24,570 nucleotides of DNA from Chloroflexota bacterium (GTDB lineage Bacteria; Chloroflexota; Anaerolineae; UBA4142). The notes below the pieces were generated by a model, which saw nothing but the letters and a program-made list of their open reading frames with translations, did not search any database and was not told the origin of the DNA. Both the position numbers and the translations under genes were made by a program. Of this stretch, positions 7,303 through 15,298 are shown piece after piece; the stretch's first letter is position 1; every line of letters starts with the position of its first letter. The stretch covers positions 2,534 through 27,103 of the forward strand of contig JAMCQI010000027.1 of assembly GCA_023381515.1 (NCBI GenBank), read 5' to 3'.

Positions 7303-9006
7303 ATGCGAAAGGCATTGCGCTTTTTTGCTTGCTCTTTGTTACTCGTCGTTCTCGCTGCATGTGGCGTATCCAGCCCGGCGCCAACCGGCGCTCCGCCGCC
7401 GGCGACCGGCGCTCCGCCGGCCGCATCTAACGCACCGACCCCGACCTTGCCAAGTCCATCGCCCACGGCGGCCCAATCGGCGGAAACGGGGCTAAGGATC
7501 GCCGCCACTGCCGATGCGCCTACCTTGCACCCTTTCAAGCGCACCGATACCGCCTCGGATGCTTACATTGCCCTTTTGTTCACACGCTCGCTGTGGCGCT
7601 ATAACCCGCAAACGCTGGAGCCGGAGCCCTGGGCAGCCGCATCCTGGACGATCTCGGATGACAAGAAAACCTACACGTTCAAATTGCAGGAGATGCAGTG
7701 GAGCGATGGCCAGCCCGTGACGGCGTACGATTGGCAGTGGACCTACGGGCAGGCAATCAAACCGGAGAACAACTGGCCGTATCGGTCTTACGCAGAAACC
7801 AACATCGCCTCCTATCAGGCCCTGGACGATCAGACGTTGGAAATCACGATTAAAGATGCAGAGCCGCTGCCCGTTGCCCTTGCTAGAATCGATATACTCC
7901 CCGCGGTGCTGCCCAAGCACGTCTGGGGAAAATACGATTGGAACGATCCCACCAAGAACCCGGAGATCACACATCCGTCGGTCGTCAACGGCCCTTACCT
8001 TCTGAAAGAATGGAAGCGCGACGACCATGCCACCTTCGTGCGCAACAACCTTTACTTCAAAGGCCCTCCGAGCATTGCGACGATCACTTACCGGATCGTC
8101 CCGAATACCTCGGTATCCCTCCAAATGCTCCTGACCGGTGAGGTGGATTCCGGTACGGTGAGCGCGACTGATTTCGATCAAGCCAAGGCCAGCGACAAAT
8201 TGAATCTCTACCAATGGGATCCGGCTGCCGCCGCCTGGGACTATGTCGGCTTCAATCTGCGTCGCGCTCCCGAAAATGATGTCGAGTTCCGGCACGCGCT
8301 TTCGTACGCTACCCCGCGCGACCTGATCGTGCAAAAGGTGTACAACAATCTGAGCAAGCCGACCTATTCCACTTTCCCCCCAACCTCGTGGGTCTACAAT
8401 CCCGATGTTCCAAAATACGACTATGACATGGCTACGGCAAAGGCCACTCTCGATCGCGCCGGCTATTCGCTCGACGAGAACGGCAACCGCCTCGGAAAAG
8501 ATGGCAAGCCAATCAAGCTCAAGCTGCTGTACCAGGCGTCCATGCCGGCCAATGAAAAAATCGCCCTCGTCCTCCAAGACCAGTTCAAACGACTGGGCAT
8601 AGACGTGGAGATTGTGCCTCTGGAAGTCAGCGCATTCCTTCAATCGGTCAAGAAAGAGCCGTACGATTGGGATCTGGATATCCTCGCCTGGAGTGTCGGC
8701 GTCGAGCCATCCGACAGCCGCCTGATTTGGAGCGAGGCGAGCATTCCCAACTTGAACAGCGTCGCCTACGGCAACAAGCAACAGGAAGATCTGTGGGACC
8801 AGGGTGAGAAGGAATACGACCCGGCCAGGCGTAAGGTGATCTACCAGCAGATTCAACAAATCCTGTCGCAAGATTCGCCCTACATCTTCCTGGCTTATCG
8901 CACGGGGTGGTCCTTCTTGAACAAACGCGTTGTGCCAAATCCGACGACGCGACTGGGAATCAACTACGATCTTTACAAATGGCAGATCGCCGACAATCCG
9001 AAATGA
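7303..9006 (+). CDS. Peptide/nickel-type ABC transporter solute-binding lipoprotein (SBP family 5)
   Basis: A 567-aa extracytoplasmic binding protein of the DppA/OppA family. It has a basic N-terminus, a hydrophobic signal (about 7-17) and lipobox LAAC with Cys20 as the lipidated residue. A Pro/Ala/Thr/Ser-rich linker (about 24-60) contains a 15-nt direct repeat at 7384 and 7405. The mature domain begins near GLRIAATADAPTLHPF and shows the family pattern LEPEPWAAASWTISDDKKTYTFKL, followed by the NGPYLLKEW segment. The substrate is probably an oligopeptide or similar cation and cannot be resolved. The ATG at 7303 has AAGGAG 8 nt upstream. Two permeases follow on the same strand, and no ATPase gene is in the window. 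Confidence 0.93.
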   Translation: MRKALRFFACSLLLVVLAACGVSSPAPTGAPPPATGAPPAASNAPTPTLPSPSPTAAQSAETGLRIAATADAPTLHPFKRTDTASDAYIALLFTRSLWRYNPQTLEPEPWAAASWTISDDKKTYTFKLQEMQWSDGQPVTAYDWQWTYGQAIKPENNWPYRSYAETNIASYQALDDQTLEITIKDAEPLPVALARIDILPAVLPKHVWGKYDWNDPTKNPEITHPSVVNGPYLLKEWKRDDHATFVRNNLYFKGPPSIATITYRIVPNTSVSLQMLLTGEVDSGTVSATDFDQAKASDKLNLYQWDPAAAAWDYVGFNLRRAPENDVEFRHALSYATPRDLIVQKVYNNLSKPTYSTFPPTSWVYNPDVPKYDYDMATAKATLDRAGYSLDENGNRLGKDGKPIKLKLLYQASMPANEKIALVLQDQFKRLGIDVEIVPLEVSAFLQSVKKEPYDWDLDILAWSVGVEPSDSRLIWSEASIPNLNSVAYGNKQQEDLWDQGEKEYDPARRKVIYQQIQQILSQDSPYIFLAYRTGWSFLNKRVVPNPTTRLGINYDLYKWQIADNPK

Positions 9007-9021
9007 GTCTGTGTGAACTGC

Positions 9022-9054
9022 CGGGCACGGCATTCCAGCGGCGCGCCGTGCCCG
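9022..9054 (+). repeat. Intercistronic hairpin between SBP and permease genes
   Basis: CGGGCACGGC (9022-9031) and GCCGTGCCCG (9045-9054) form a perfect 10-bp stem with a 13-nt loop, in the 69-nt gap after the SBP stop. There is no T-run, so it is not a standard terminator. Hairpins at this place commonly protect the upstream message or attenuate downstream transcription, giving more binding protein than permease. The second importer has a hairpin in the same place. Confidence 0.6.
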
Positions 9055-9075
9055 ACCGGTACGATCGAGGTCTAC

Positions 9076-10032
9076 ATGACTCCGACGAGCCAATACCTTG
9101 TTCGACGGCTCATTCAGAATATTCTTCTCCTATTTGTCATCTCCGCGCTGAGTTTTGCTTTCATGCACCTAGCGCCCGGTGCCTCCTGGCAATTCTCCGG
9201 CGATCCGAAAATGACACAAGCCGATATCGGTGCGCTTCGCGCGTCCTATGGTTTGAACGACCCGATTCCCGTCCAGTATCTGGCTTGGCTGTCACACGTG
9301 TTGCGCGGCGATTTCGGGCGTTCGATCACGGATCAGCGTCCGGTCCTGGACAAGATCGCCGAACGTCTGCCGGCGACGATCGAGTTGAATATCGCGACGA
9401 TCTTGATCGGCCTGCTGGGTATCCCGATGGGCGTCCTCGCGGCGGCCAAACGCGGCAGCCTCTTCGACCGCGGCCTGGGAATCTTCAATGCGGTTGCCAA
9501 TTCCGCGCCGCAGTGGTGGATCGGCTTGCTCATACTTCTGTTCATCGCAGCGCCCACTCGCCTATTGCCGCTAGGAGGCATGTACACGATCGGCAAAGAG
9601 AGCGACCTCGTGGATCGCCTGTGGCATTTGATCCTTCCAGCGACCGTTGCCGCGGTTGGAGATTGGATTCTCTTCTCACGTTATTTGCGATCTAGCATCC
9701 TGGAGGTGATTCGCCAAGATTATGTTCGCACAGCCCAGGCCAAAGGTCTGCGCCCTCGAGTGGTGCTGTGGCGGCACACCTTCCGAAATGCGCTGATTCC
9801 CATCTTGCCATTTTGGGTCTTTTCCATTGCCGGGCTGATTTCCGGTTCCATTCTGTACGAGAATACCTTTTCGTGGCCCGGGATCGGCCGCTTGGCCGTC
9901 CAAGCCGCCTTCGAGAGAGACTATCCAGTGGTCATGGCGCTGACCCTGATAACTTCGTTCTTGACCATCCTGGGATTTGTCCTGATAGACATTCTGTATG
10001 TTGTCGTTGACCCGCGGGTTCGGTATGACTAG
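9076..10032 (+). CDS. ABC transporter permease, DppB/OppB type
   Basis: A 318-aa inner-membrane subunit. The N-terminal helix (YLVRRLIQNILLLFVISALS) is followed by FMHLAPG, as in DppB proteins, and the DYGLNDPIPVQYLAWLSHVLRGDFGRS-type periplasmic segment is present in outline. The cytoplasmic EAA-type loop reads DYVRTAQAKGLRPRVVLWRH and would contact the ATPase. The C-terminus ends in VVDPRVRYD, as is typical. The frame is open back to a GTG at 9013, but that would start inside the hairpin region. The ATG at 9076, preceded by CGAGG, matches the family N-terminus, so I chose it. It is 12 nt from the next permease. Confidence 0.92.
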   Translation: MTPTSQYLVRRLIQNILLLFVISALSFAFMHLAPGASWQFSGDPKMTQADIGALRASYGLNDPIPVQYLAWLSHVLRGDFGRSITDQRPVLDKIAERLPATIELNIATILIGLLGIPMGVLAAAKRGSLFDRGLGIFNAVANSAPQWWIGLLILLFIAAPTRLLPLGGMYTIGKESDLVDRLWHLILPATVAAVGDWILFSRYLRSSILEVIRQDYVRTAQAKGLRPRVVLWRHTFRNALIPILPFWVFSIAGLISGSILYENTFSWPGIGRLAVQAAFERDYPVVMALTLITSFLTILGFVLIDILYVVVDPRVRYD

Positions 10033-10044
10033 AGATCGACTAGC

Positions 10045-10965
10045 ATGACGGCGTTCGCTGCCGCGGAGCGTCCGGCGCCCGCTGGACTGCGATCCACTAA
10101 GCTTACCAGCAGTCCCTATGCGGAATCGCTCCAACGATTTCGTCGCGATCCGGTCTCCATGACCGCGCTTTCGGTTTTCCTGGCGATTTGCCTTCTTTCG
10201 ATCGGCGCGCCAGTGATCGCAAGACAAATCTTGCATACCGACCCCAATCGGCAGGACTTGCTGCAAGATTATGAGCCGCCGAGCGGTCAGCATTGGGGCG
10301 GCACGGATGGGCTGGGCCGCGATGTGCTGACACGTCTCCTCTATGCGGGTCAGGTCTCGCTCGGCATCGGCTTCGCAGTCGCCGGAATCGAGCTATCCAT
10401 TGGAATTCTCCTCGGTCTTCTGGCCGGATTTTATCACGGTAAAGCGGATGATATCGTCAATGCGCTCATCCTGACACGCGACGGCATCCCCACTCTCTAT
10501 TTCCTGATTCTGCTTTCGGTGACGTATCGGGATTCCGTCGGAACACCGTGGGGTATTGCGATCGTATTCGGTCTTCTCGGTTGGACGGGGGTTACCCGCC
10601 AAGTGCGGGGATTGGTCCTGTCCCTGAAACGACGTGAGTATATTGATGCCGCGCGCGTCGTCGGAGTTCGTGACTCGCGAATCATGTTCCGGCACATCCT
10701 ACCGAACGTGATGTACGTCGTGCTGATTGTCGCCGGTTTCGATATTGTCGGAGCCATGCTGGGCGAAGCGGGTCTGAGTTATCTCGGCCTGGGGATTCAT
10801 GCGCCGACTGCGTCGTGGGGCAACATGCTGAGTGGTTCGCTTGGCGACTTTCAGCGAGCTCCTTGGCTCGTACTTCTACCCGGTCTTTTCATCTCGGTGA
10901 CTGTTCTGTGTATCTTTCTCATCGTCGACGGTTTGCGCGACGCTTTCGATCCCCAGCAAAGATAG
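10045..10965 (+). CDS. ABC transporter permease, DppC/OppC type
   Basis: A 306-aa permease that would pair with the DppB-type subunit. The N-terminal segment SLQRFRRDPVSMTALSVFL leads to TM1. The motif HWGGTDGLGRDVLTRLLYAGQ is the DppC hallmark (usually GTDxLGRD). The EAA loop reads EYIDAARVVGVRDSRIMFRHILPN, and GEAGLSYLGLGI and SWGNML are further family signatures. The ATG follows the DppB-type stop by 12 nt, with only a weak ribosome site (AGAGATC), which fits translational coupling. No DppD/DppF ATPase gene follows. The next gene is the unrelated TPR-CHAT protein. Confidence 0.92.
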   Translation: MTAFAAAERPAPAGLRSTKLTSSPYAESLQRFRRDPVSMTALSVFLAICLLSIGAPVIARQILHTDPNRQDLLQDYEPPSGQHWGGTDGLGRDVLTRLLYAGQVSLGIGFAVAGIELSIGILLGLLAGFYHGKADDIVNALILTRDGIPTLYFLILLSVTYRDSVGTPWGIAIVFGLLGWTGVTRQVRGLVLSLKRREYIDAARVVGVRDSRIMFRHILPNVMYVVLIVAGFDIVGAMLGEAGLSYLGLGIHAPTASWGNMLSGSLGDFQRAPWLVLLPGLFISVTVLCIFLIVDGLRDAFDPQQR

Positions 10966-11039
10966 CCGGTCCGAGCACGTTTCGCGCATGTTTTGAGCGT
11001 GGTAGCGCTGACTGGCTGCCGCGACTTTTCAGTTGATTC

Positions 11040-11064
11040 CCGATCTGGATAACACTCAGATCGG
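11040..11064 (+). terminator. Hairpin after the first importer operon (possible terminator)
   Basis: CCGATCTG (11040-11047), a 9-nt loop, CAGATCGG (11057-11064): a perfect 8-bp stem in the 146-bp gap between the permease and the TPR-CHAT gene. Only ATTGG follows, so there is no T-run. It may be a weak terminator or an operator for the following gene. Confidence 0.35.
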
Positions 11065-11111
11065 ATTGGAGTATCGAGCTGGACAACCGGGTACGACCGA
11101 CAGAGGTTAGC

Positions 11112-14100
11112 GTGACGACAGTCGGCGATGCTCTACAAGCCGCGCGCCAGATCGCGCGCCAAATTTCCTCCTCGCCCCCAGATTCATTCCTTCATTCCAA
11201 AGTGACGAGTCTAAACGATCAGATTTCAGTACGTACGCATGTTGGGGATATTGTTACACCGCTGCAGCAGGACGCACTTGCGAGCCTCGATCAAATGCCC
11301 CGTCAAGCGCTTGGATTTGCACGCGTTGCGCACGAGCTGGCGGTCACCGCAGAGGACCCAGTCGCGCGGGCCGAAAGCGCCCTGACGCTTGCAATTGTCT
11401 TGAACCGGCTGGGAGACTTTATGGAGGCACTTCCGCTGGCAGAACGCGCCGCGTCTTTTTTCGCGCAATACGGCGAAGAAGGTAAAGCCGGCCGCGGTCT
11501 CTGTGAAGTTGCCTGGGCCTATACCTTTGTCGGCGATCTTGGCGGAGCCGTAGAAACGGTAGCCCGCGCACGCGCGACGACGTCATTGCCCCTTCTACAG
11601 GCTCGCTGCGATTTGGTTCAGGCGCGTATCCACACGGGCCAGGCCAACTATCAAGCAGCTATCGACCTCCTTGAGAAGGCTCGTGACGCTTTTCAGACTG
11701 CCCAGTTGCCGCTCGAAGCAGCTCGCTGCGAGCGAGAACTTGCAGATACGCACATTAGGTGCGATTGCGGAGAGGCCCTGTCGGTTTTGGAGCGCCTCGA
11801 GACAACTTTTGATCGCGCGGGGTGTGTCCTCGATTCCGCAATATCCGGCTTGTTGCGTGCGGTCGGCCTGACAGAGAAGGGCAGCTTTGCGGAAGCTCTC
11901 GTTGTTACCACGCAAGTGCGCGGCAAGCTAGCTGACGGCGAAGCCCGTTTTTTTGTCGCTTGGTGCGACACGCTGTTGGGAGTCATCTGTAGGCATCAAA
12001 ACCGATACGATGAATCGTTGAAGGCGACTCATCAGGCTCGTGACTATTACCTCGCGCAGGGCATTCGCATGGAGATTTCCGCATGCGATATTAACCTTGG
12101 CAACATCTATTATGCCCTCAATCGGTACGACGACGCTCTAACTCTCTACCAAGAGGCCGCTGAGCTGTCGTTTGCGGACGGCCGTGAGGCTCGCACGGCT
12201 CGAATCTACACGAATATGGGCCTTGTCTATGCCAAACAAGGAGCTTTTTCAAAGGCCCTTTATTTGCACCAGCGAGCGCTGCAAATCGCCGAGTCGAAGA
12301 ACCTTTCGATGCTTGCAGCGTCCAATCGCGCCGACCTCGCTTCATGCTATCGCCAATTGGGTCAATACGACGAAGCACTGGCGCACCTGCAAGGTCTGAA
12401 GGAACTGGCCCGGGAGCACAATCTACGCGAAGCACTTGCTCACTGCAACGTCACTCTTGCCGAAATTAGCCTGGCACGCGGCAAGACTGCCGACGCCTTG
12501 GTTTGCCTGGAACAGGCGCGGAGCATGGCAGTGGAAGATGGACTGGATTCGTTTGTCGCCCTGTGCGACCGCTTGCTAGCGCAAGCTAGCCTGCAGAAAT
12601 CAGATAGGGCAGCCGCGCTCGAGCGCGTGAAAAATGCTCAGACGCTCTTCCTTAGGCATGCGCAGACCGTGGACGCCGCGCTTTGTGACCTGACGGAAGG
12701 TGAAATGCATCTGCAGTGGAATCAAGTCGAGGTCGCGCGGGACTGTTTCGCACACGCGCGTCTAGTCCTCTCACCCGCGTTTCCCGATCAAGCGTGGCGC
12801 GCCGACTATGGTCTTGGTCGTTGCGCCTTGGCGAATCGGGACGATGCCAGCGCGCTCGAGCACTTTCTTCGAGCCGTTCGCACTCTTGCGGCCACCCGCT
12901 CGGCGTTGGTGGCCGAGCAGATTAGCGACGATTTCTTTGCCCGCCGCCAATCGGTGTTTGATGCTGCGCTCTTAGTTGCGCTGCGAAGAGGCGCACGCGA
13001 GACCGTACTCGAGGTGATCGAAGCGAGCAAAGCTCGCACGTTTCTGACGTTGCTGCAGAACCGCGACTGGAGGCTGCGCCGCGATCACGGCGATCCTTAC
13101 GTTGCCGGTCTAATCGAGCGCGAAAAATACCTGCGCTATCAACTCGACAACTTGCGCGGCCGCGTGGCGGTCCAGGACGTACGAGAGCCTGGCGACTCGC
13201 TGCGCGGAGTCGAATCTCAAGCCGCATTCGCTGTTGCCGCCGAAGAGGAATTGATCACGCTGAGTAGGGCATATGAAGCGGTCGTCACGCAATTGCGGTT
13301 GGCAGAAACTGGGCTGGCCGGCGTTGCCGTGCCTGCTCCCTTCGACCTGGAGAGCTTTCGCAATGCCGCGAATGCTGAATTCGGCCCGGACTGGACCGCG
13401 CTCGAGTACTATTTGTCGGACAAGACGCTGACGTTGGCCGTAGTCGCTCCCAATAGCGTGACTGTGAAACGCACAATTCTCTCTGCGTACGACCATGCCA
13501 TTCTGGACGGCTGTTCATCACCCGAACCGGATTTGCGCGAACTGGTCTATCGCGGCACCTTGCATGGTTCGTCCGCCTCATCGCCCCGTTTGGATCACTT
13601 GAAGCACCTGTACGGCCTGCTGATTCCGGACGGGTTGGCGGCGACGCTGATCGTTTCGCCGCATGGCTCGCTGAATCTTCTCCCTTTTCATGCGCTCGTC
13701 GCTCCGGAGGACGGCTCCTTTCTGATCGAGCGGCATACACTCTTCTACTCGCCGAATCTGCAGGCCTTGCAGTTGTTGCTAGGCGAATCTCCAAAAGGTG
13801 TCGTCAGTCATCCGCTTGCTCTTGGCGTCTCGACCTTCGGTAACCAGATGCAGCCGCTCCCGTCGGCCGCCGCCGAGGTGGAGTGTGTGCGTCGAGCGTT
13901 CGGCGGACGCGGGATGTTTCTATGTGGGGATGGAGCTACGCGGCGCCAACTATTCGACCTGGACGGCACGGGCGAGTTGCGCAAGTTCGACGTGCTGCAC
14001 TTTGCCACCCATGCTGTCCTGGATGGCGGCGCGCCGCATCAGTCACGCGTTCTTCTTTCTGACGATGCGCTTACGACCACCGATGTGATTGGCCTGTCTC

Positions 14101-14396
14101 TGAACGCGCGCCTTGTAACACTCTCCGCATGCCAGACCGCACTCGGTAAAGGCGGTTCTGGCGACGAGCTGATCGGCTTGGCGCGCTCGTTTTTCTACGC
14201 GGGCGCGCAGGCCTTGCTCGCAACGCTGTGGCACGTCGAGGACAAAGCAACCACAGAATTCATCGAACGATTTTACGTTCACCTGAGGCAGGGAGAAAAT
14301 GCGGCCGCCGCGCTGCGCAATGCGCAAGTCGAAATGGTCCGCTCCGGCAGGCCCCCGTATCATTGGGCGCCATTCGTGCTGGTAGGGCGACCGTAA
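11112..14396 (+). CDS. TPR-repeat protein with C-terminal CHAT (caspase-like) protease domain
   Basis: A 1094-aa protein without a signal peptide or clear TM helix. Residues about 60-620 are a tandem array of TPR-like helical hairpins. Examples are RYDDALTLYQEAAELSFADG, GAFSKALYLHQRALQIAESK and QYDEALAHLQGLKELAREHN. A helical linker (about 620-770) precedes the CHAT domain (about 770-1094). The catalytic motifs are intact: HFATHA with His963 and His967 (His967 is the usual catalytic His), and LSACQTA with Cys1007. The C-terminal WHVEDKATTEFIERFY and PYHWAPFVLVG are family signatures. CHAT domains are clan-CD cysteine peptidases, and TPR arrays usually bind regulators or substrates. The GTG start at 11112 has AGAGG about 5 nt upstream. 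It converges on a small secreted peptide gene across a hairpin. Its target is unknown. Confidence 0.92.
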   Translation: MTTVGDALQAARQIARQISSSPPDSFLHSKVTSLNDQISVRTHVGDIVTPLQQDALASLDQMPRQALGFARVAHELAVTAEDPVARAESALTLAIVLNRLGDFMEALPLAERAASFFAQYGEEGKAGRGLCEVAWAYTFVGDLGGAVETVARARATTSLPLLQARCDLVQARIHTGQANYQAAIDLLEKARDAFQTAQLPLEAARCERELADTHIRCDCGEALSVLERLETTFDRAGCVLDSAISGLLRAVGLTEKGSFAEALVVTTQVRGKLADGEARFFVAWCDTLLGVICRHQNRYDESLKATHQARDYYLAQGIRMEISACDINLGNIYYALNRYDDALTLYQEAAELSFADGREARTARIYTNMGLVYAKQGAFSKALYLHQRALQIAESKNLSMLAASNRADLASCYRQLGQYDEALAHLQGLKELAREHNLREALAHCNVTLAEISLARGKTADALVCLEQARSMAVEDGLDSFVALCDRLLAQASLQKSDRAAALERVKNAQTLFLRHAQTVDAALCDLTEGEMHLQWNQVEVARDCFAHARLVLSPAFPDQAWRADYGLGRCALANRDDASALEHFLRAVRTLAATRSALVAEQISDDFFARRQSVFDAALLVALRRGARETVLEVIEASKARTFLTLLQNRDWRLRRDHGDPYVAGLIEREKYLRYQLDNLRGRVAVQDVREPGDSLRGVESQAAFAVAAEEELITLSRAYEAVVTQLRLAETGLAGVAVPAPFDLESFRNAANAEFGPDWTALEYYLSDKTLTLAVVAPNSVTVKRTILSAYDHAILDGCSSPEPDLRELVYRGTLHGSSASSPRLDHLKHLYGLLIPDGLAATLIVSPHGSLNLLPFHALVAPEDGSFLIERHTLFYSPNLQALQLLLGESPKGVVSHPLALGVSTFGNQMQPLPSAAAEVECVRRAFGGRGMFLCGDGATRRQLFDLDGTGELRKFDVLHFATHAVLDGGAPHQSRVLLSDDALTTTDVIGLSLNARLVTLSACQTALGKGGSGDELIGLARSFFYAGAQALLATLWHVEDKATTEFIERFYVHLRQGENAAAALRNAQVEMVRSGRPPYHWAPFVLVGRP

Positions 14397-14398
14397 AG

Positions 14399-14434
14399 TG
14401 GAGGCGAGAGACAGGTGTGTGTCTCTCGCCTCCA
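14399..14434. terminator. Bidirectional terminator-like hairpin between convergent genes
   Basis: A perfect 15-bp stem, with 5' arm TGGAGGCGAGAGACA (14399-14413), loop GGTGTG, and the complementary arm at 14420-14434. It starts right after the CHAT stop and ends 13 nt before the stop of the convergent peptide gene, so it can serve both. T-runs are weak on either side. Confidence 0.65.
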
Positions 14435-14447
14435 TCGTCAAAACAGC

Positions 14448-14636
14448 CTAGCAGTTGCCCCCCGTGCAGTCGCACGGCGACGGAAAACAGGCGATTTGGG
14501 TCGCCGGGGTTGGTCCACCGATCGAGAGGACCGGGGCAGCCGGCTGATGCGGGCTGAACGTCCCCGCAAGAGCAGGGATCGCGATTGCACCGCCAACGAG
14601 CAACGCGAGCACCAGAACCAAAGCGAGTACCTTCAT
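14448..14636 (-). CDS. Small secreted cysteine-rich peptide (62 aa)
   Basis: The ATG at 14636 is preceded by AAGGAGAAG at a good distance, which decides this start over a longer 82-aa frame. The product has a classic signal peptide (MKVLALVLVLALLVGGAIAI) with a likely cleavage site after PALA (residue 24), leaving about 38 residues. The mature part is Pro/Ala-rich and ends in ACFPSPCDCTGGNC, with four cysteines at 50, 55, 57 and 62. The pattern C-x4-C-x-C-x4-C is suited to disulfides or metal binding. I do not recognise a family. It converges on the TPR-CHAT protease gene with only a hairpin between. Whether it is a substrate, a toxin-like peptide or unrelated is unknown. Confidence 0.65.
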   Translation of the reverse strand: MKVLALVLVLALLVGGAIAIPALAGTFSPHQPAAPVLSIGGPTPATQIACFPSPCDCTGGNC

Positions 14637-14789
14637 CGTTTCTTCTCCTTCTGAGCAGATTTGCGTTCTGCCAAAGAGGACGGAGAAACGGGTCATTTAC
14701 TTACAGAGGGCTTGGCCTCAGGCTGGGCGGCGATTCCGCGCACAAACGTCCGCGCGTAGAGACTAGGCTGTTACGGCATCTCAAGCAGT

Positions 14790-14829
14790 CACAACCAGAA
14801 CCCGACTGATTTAGCAGGCCCTGGTTGTG
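14790..14829. promoter_or_regulatory. Inverted repeat upstream of the small-RNA promoter
   Basis: CACAACCAG (14790-14798) and CTGGTTGTG (14821-14829) are perfect 9-bp inverted arms with a 22-nt spacer. They end 14 bp before the TTGACA element at 14844. The centre-to-centre spacing is 31 bp, about three helical turns, so it could be a regulator site. It could equally be a transcribed hairpin. Confidence 0.3.
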
Positions 14830-14843
14830 CATTCGGCGAATCC

Positions 14844-14871
14844 TTGACATCCGGAAGCTTCATCTCATAAT
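14844..14871 (+). promoter_or_regulatory. Near-consensus promoter of a candidate small RNA
   Basis: TTGACA (14844-14849), a 16-nt spacer, then CATAAT (14866-14871): 11 of 12 consensus bases. The sequence after the -35 (TCCGG) resembles that of the tRNA-Lys promoter (TTCCGG), with the same 16-nt spacing. Transcription would begin near 14878. Confidence 0.65.
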
Positions 14872-14877
14872 GAAACC

Positions 14878-14973
14878 GTCGAGCCATATCGCAGAAGGGT
14901 GCTGCACGTGACTCGCACTTGCAAGTGTCTTACGACCATGGATTCCGCTCCTCTTACTAGGAGCGGTTTTTTT
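14878..14973 (+). ncRNA. Candidate small RNA of about 95 nt
   Basis: A strong promoter (14844-14871) and a textbook terminator (14945-14973) are spaced for a transcript of about 95 nt containing no convincing reading frame. Inside it are the 12-nt palindrome CACTTGCAAGTG (14916-14927) and the short hairpin GTGCTGCAC. No known RNA family (6S, tmRNA, SRP, RNase P or a riboswitch) was recognised. It may be a standalone small RNA or an attenuated leader, but the nearest downstream coding sequence is a decayed fragment more than 300 nt away. The start point is inferred from the promoter position. Confidence 0.5.
14945..14973 (+). terminator. Strong rho-independent terminator
   Basis: CCGCTCC (14945-14951), loop TCTTACTA, GGAGCGG (14960-14966), then seven T residues (14967-14973). 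A perfect 7-bp GC-rich stem. It is a close relative of the tRNA-Lys terminator at 6857-6884. Confidence 0.85.
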
Positions 14974-15298
14974 CAGTACTCGGTCCGCGATCAGTGGTTT
15001 CGCTCGGAACCTTCCGCCCCGAACGCCGACGGCAGGCCGGCGGCGCTGCGGGCCCGCAGCCGCCGCCCAACCGTCGCTGCCGGCCGATTCCGCCGGTCGC
15101 ACTCCTCGCAAACCTACATCTTTTGTCCTACAAAGACCACATCAAAATGTGGTTACCCGCGCGCCGGATTCATTTACAATGTACTTGCCGGGTTACGAGT
15201 GACCCATCTTGCGTTGTATCAGCCGGACTCGCCGAGTGTTGTCCCGCTTGGATGTGTCTAGTCCTGCTTGTCGCGAGCGACGGTTCTCAAAGAGGACT
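14974..15298. other. Intergenic region with a GC-rich palindrome
   Basis: No supported gene. It contains the 16-nt perfect palindrome GCTGCGGGCCCGCAGC at 15045-15060 within a very GC-rich stretch (about 15012-15105), and a possible -10 element TACAAT at 15175-15180 without a good -35. A frame open from 15209 becomes recognisable only near 15299. Confidence 0.5.

Noticed and set aside
7492..9093. 533-aa open frame on the minus strand
   Set aside because: It lies fully opposite the solute-binding protein gene, has no family resemblance, and follows from codon bias in high-GC coding DNA.
11112..14396. TPR-CHAT protein considered as a CRISPR-linked (Craspase-type) protease
   Set aside because: No CRISPR array, type III effector or guide components are present. 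The shared TPR-CHAT layout alone is not enough.
14878..14973. Small-RNA region considered as a second tRNA
   Set aside because: It lacks a GGTTCGAAT-type T arm and no cloverleaf can be drawn.
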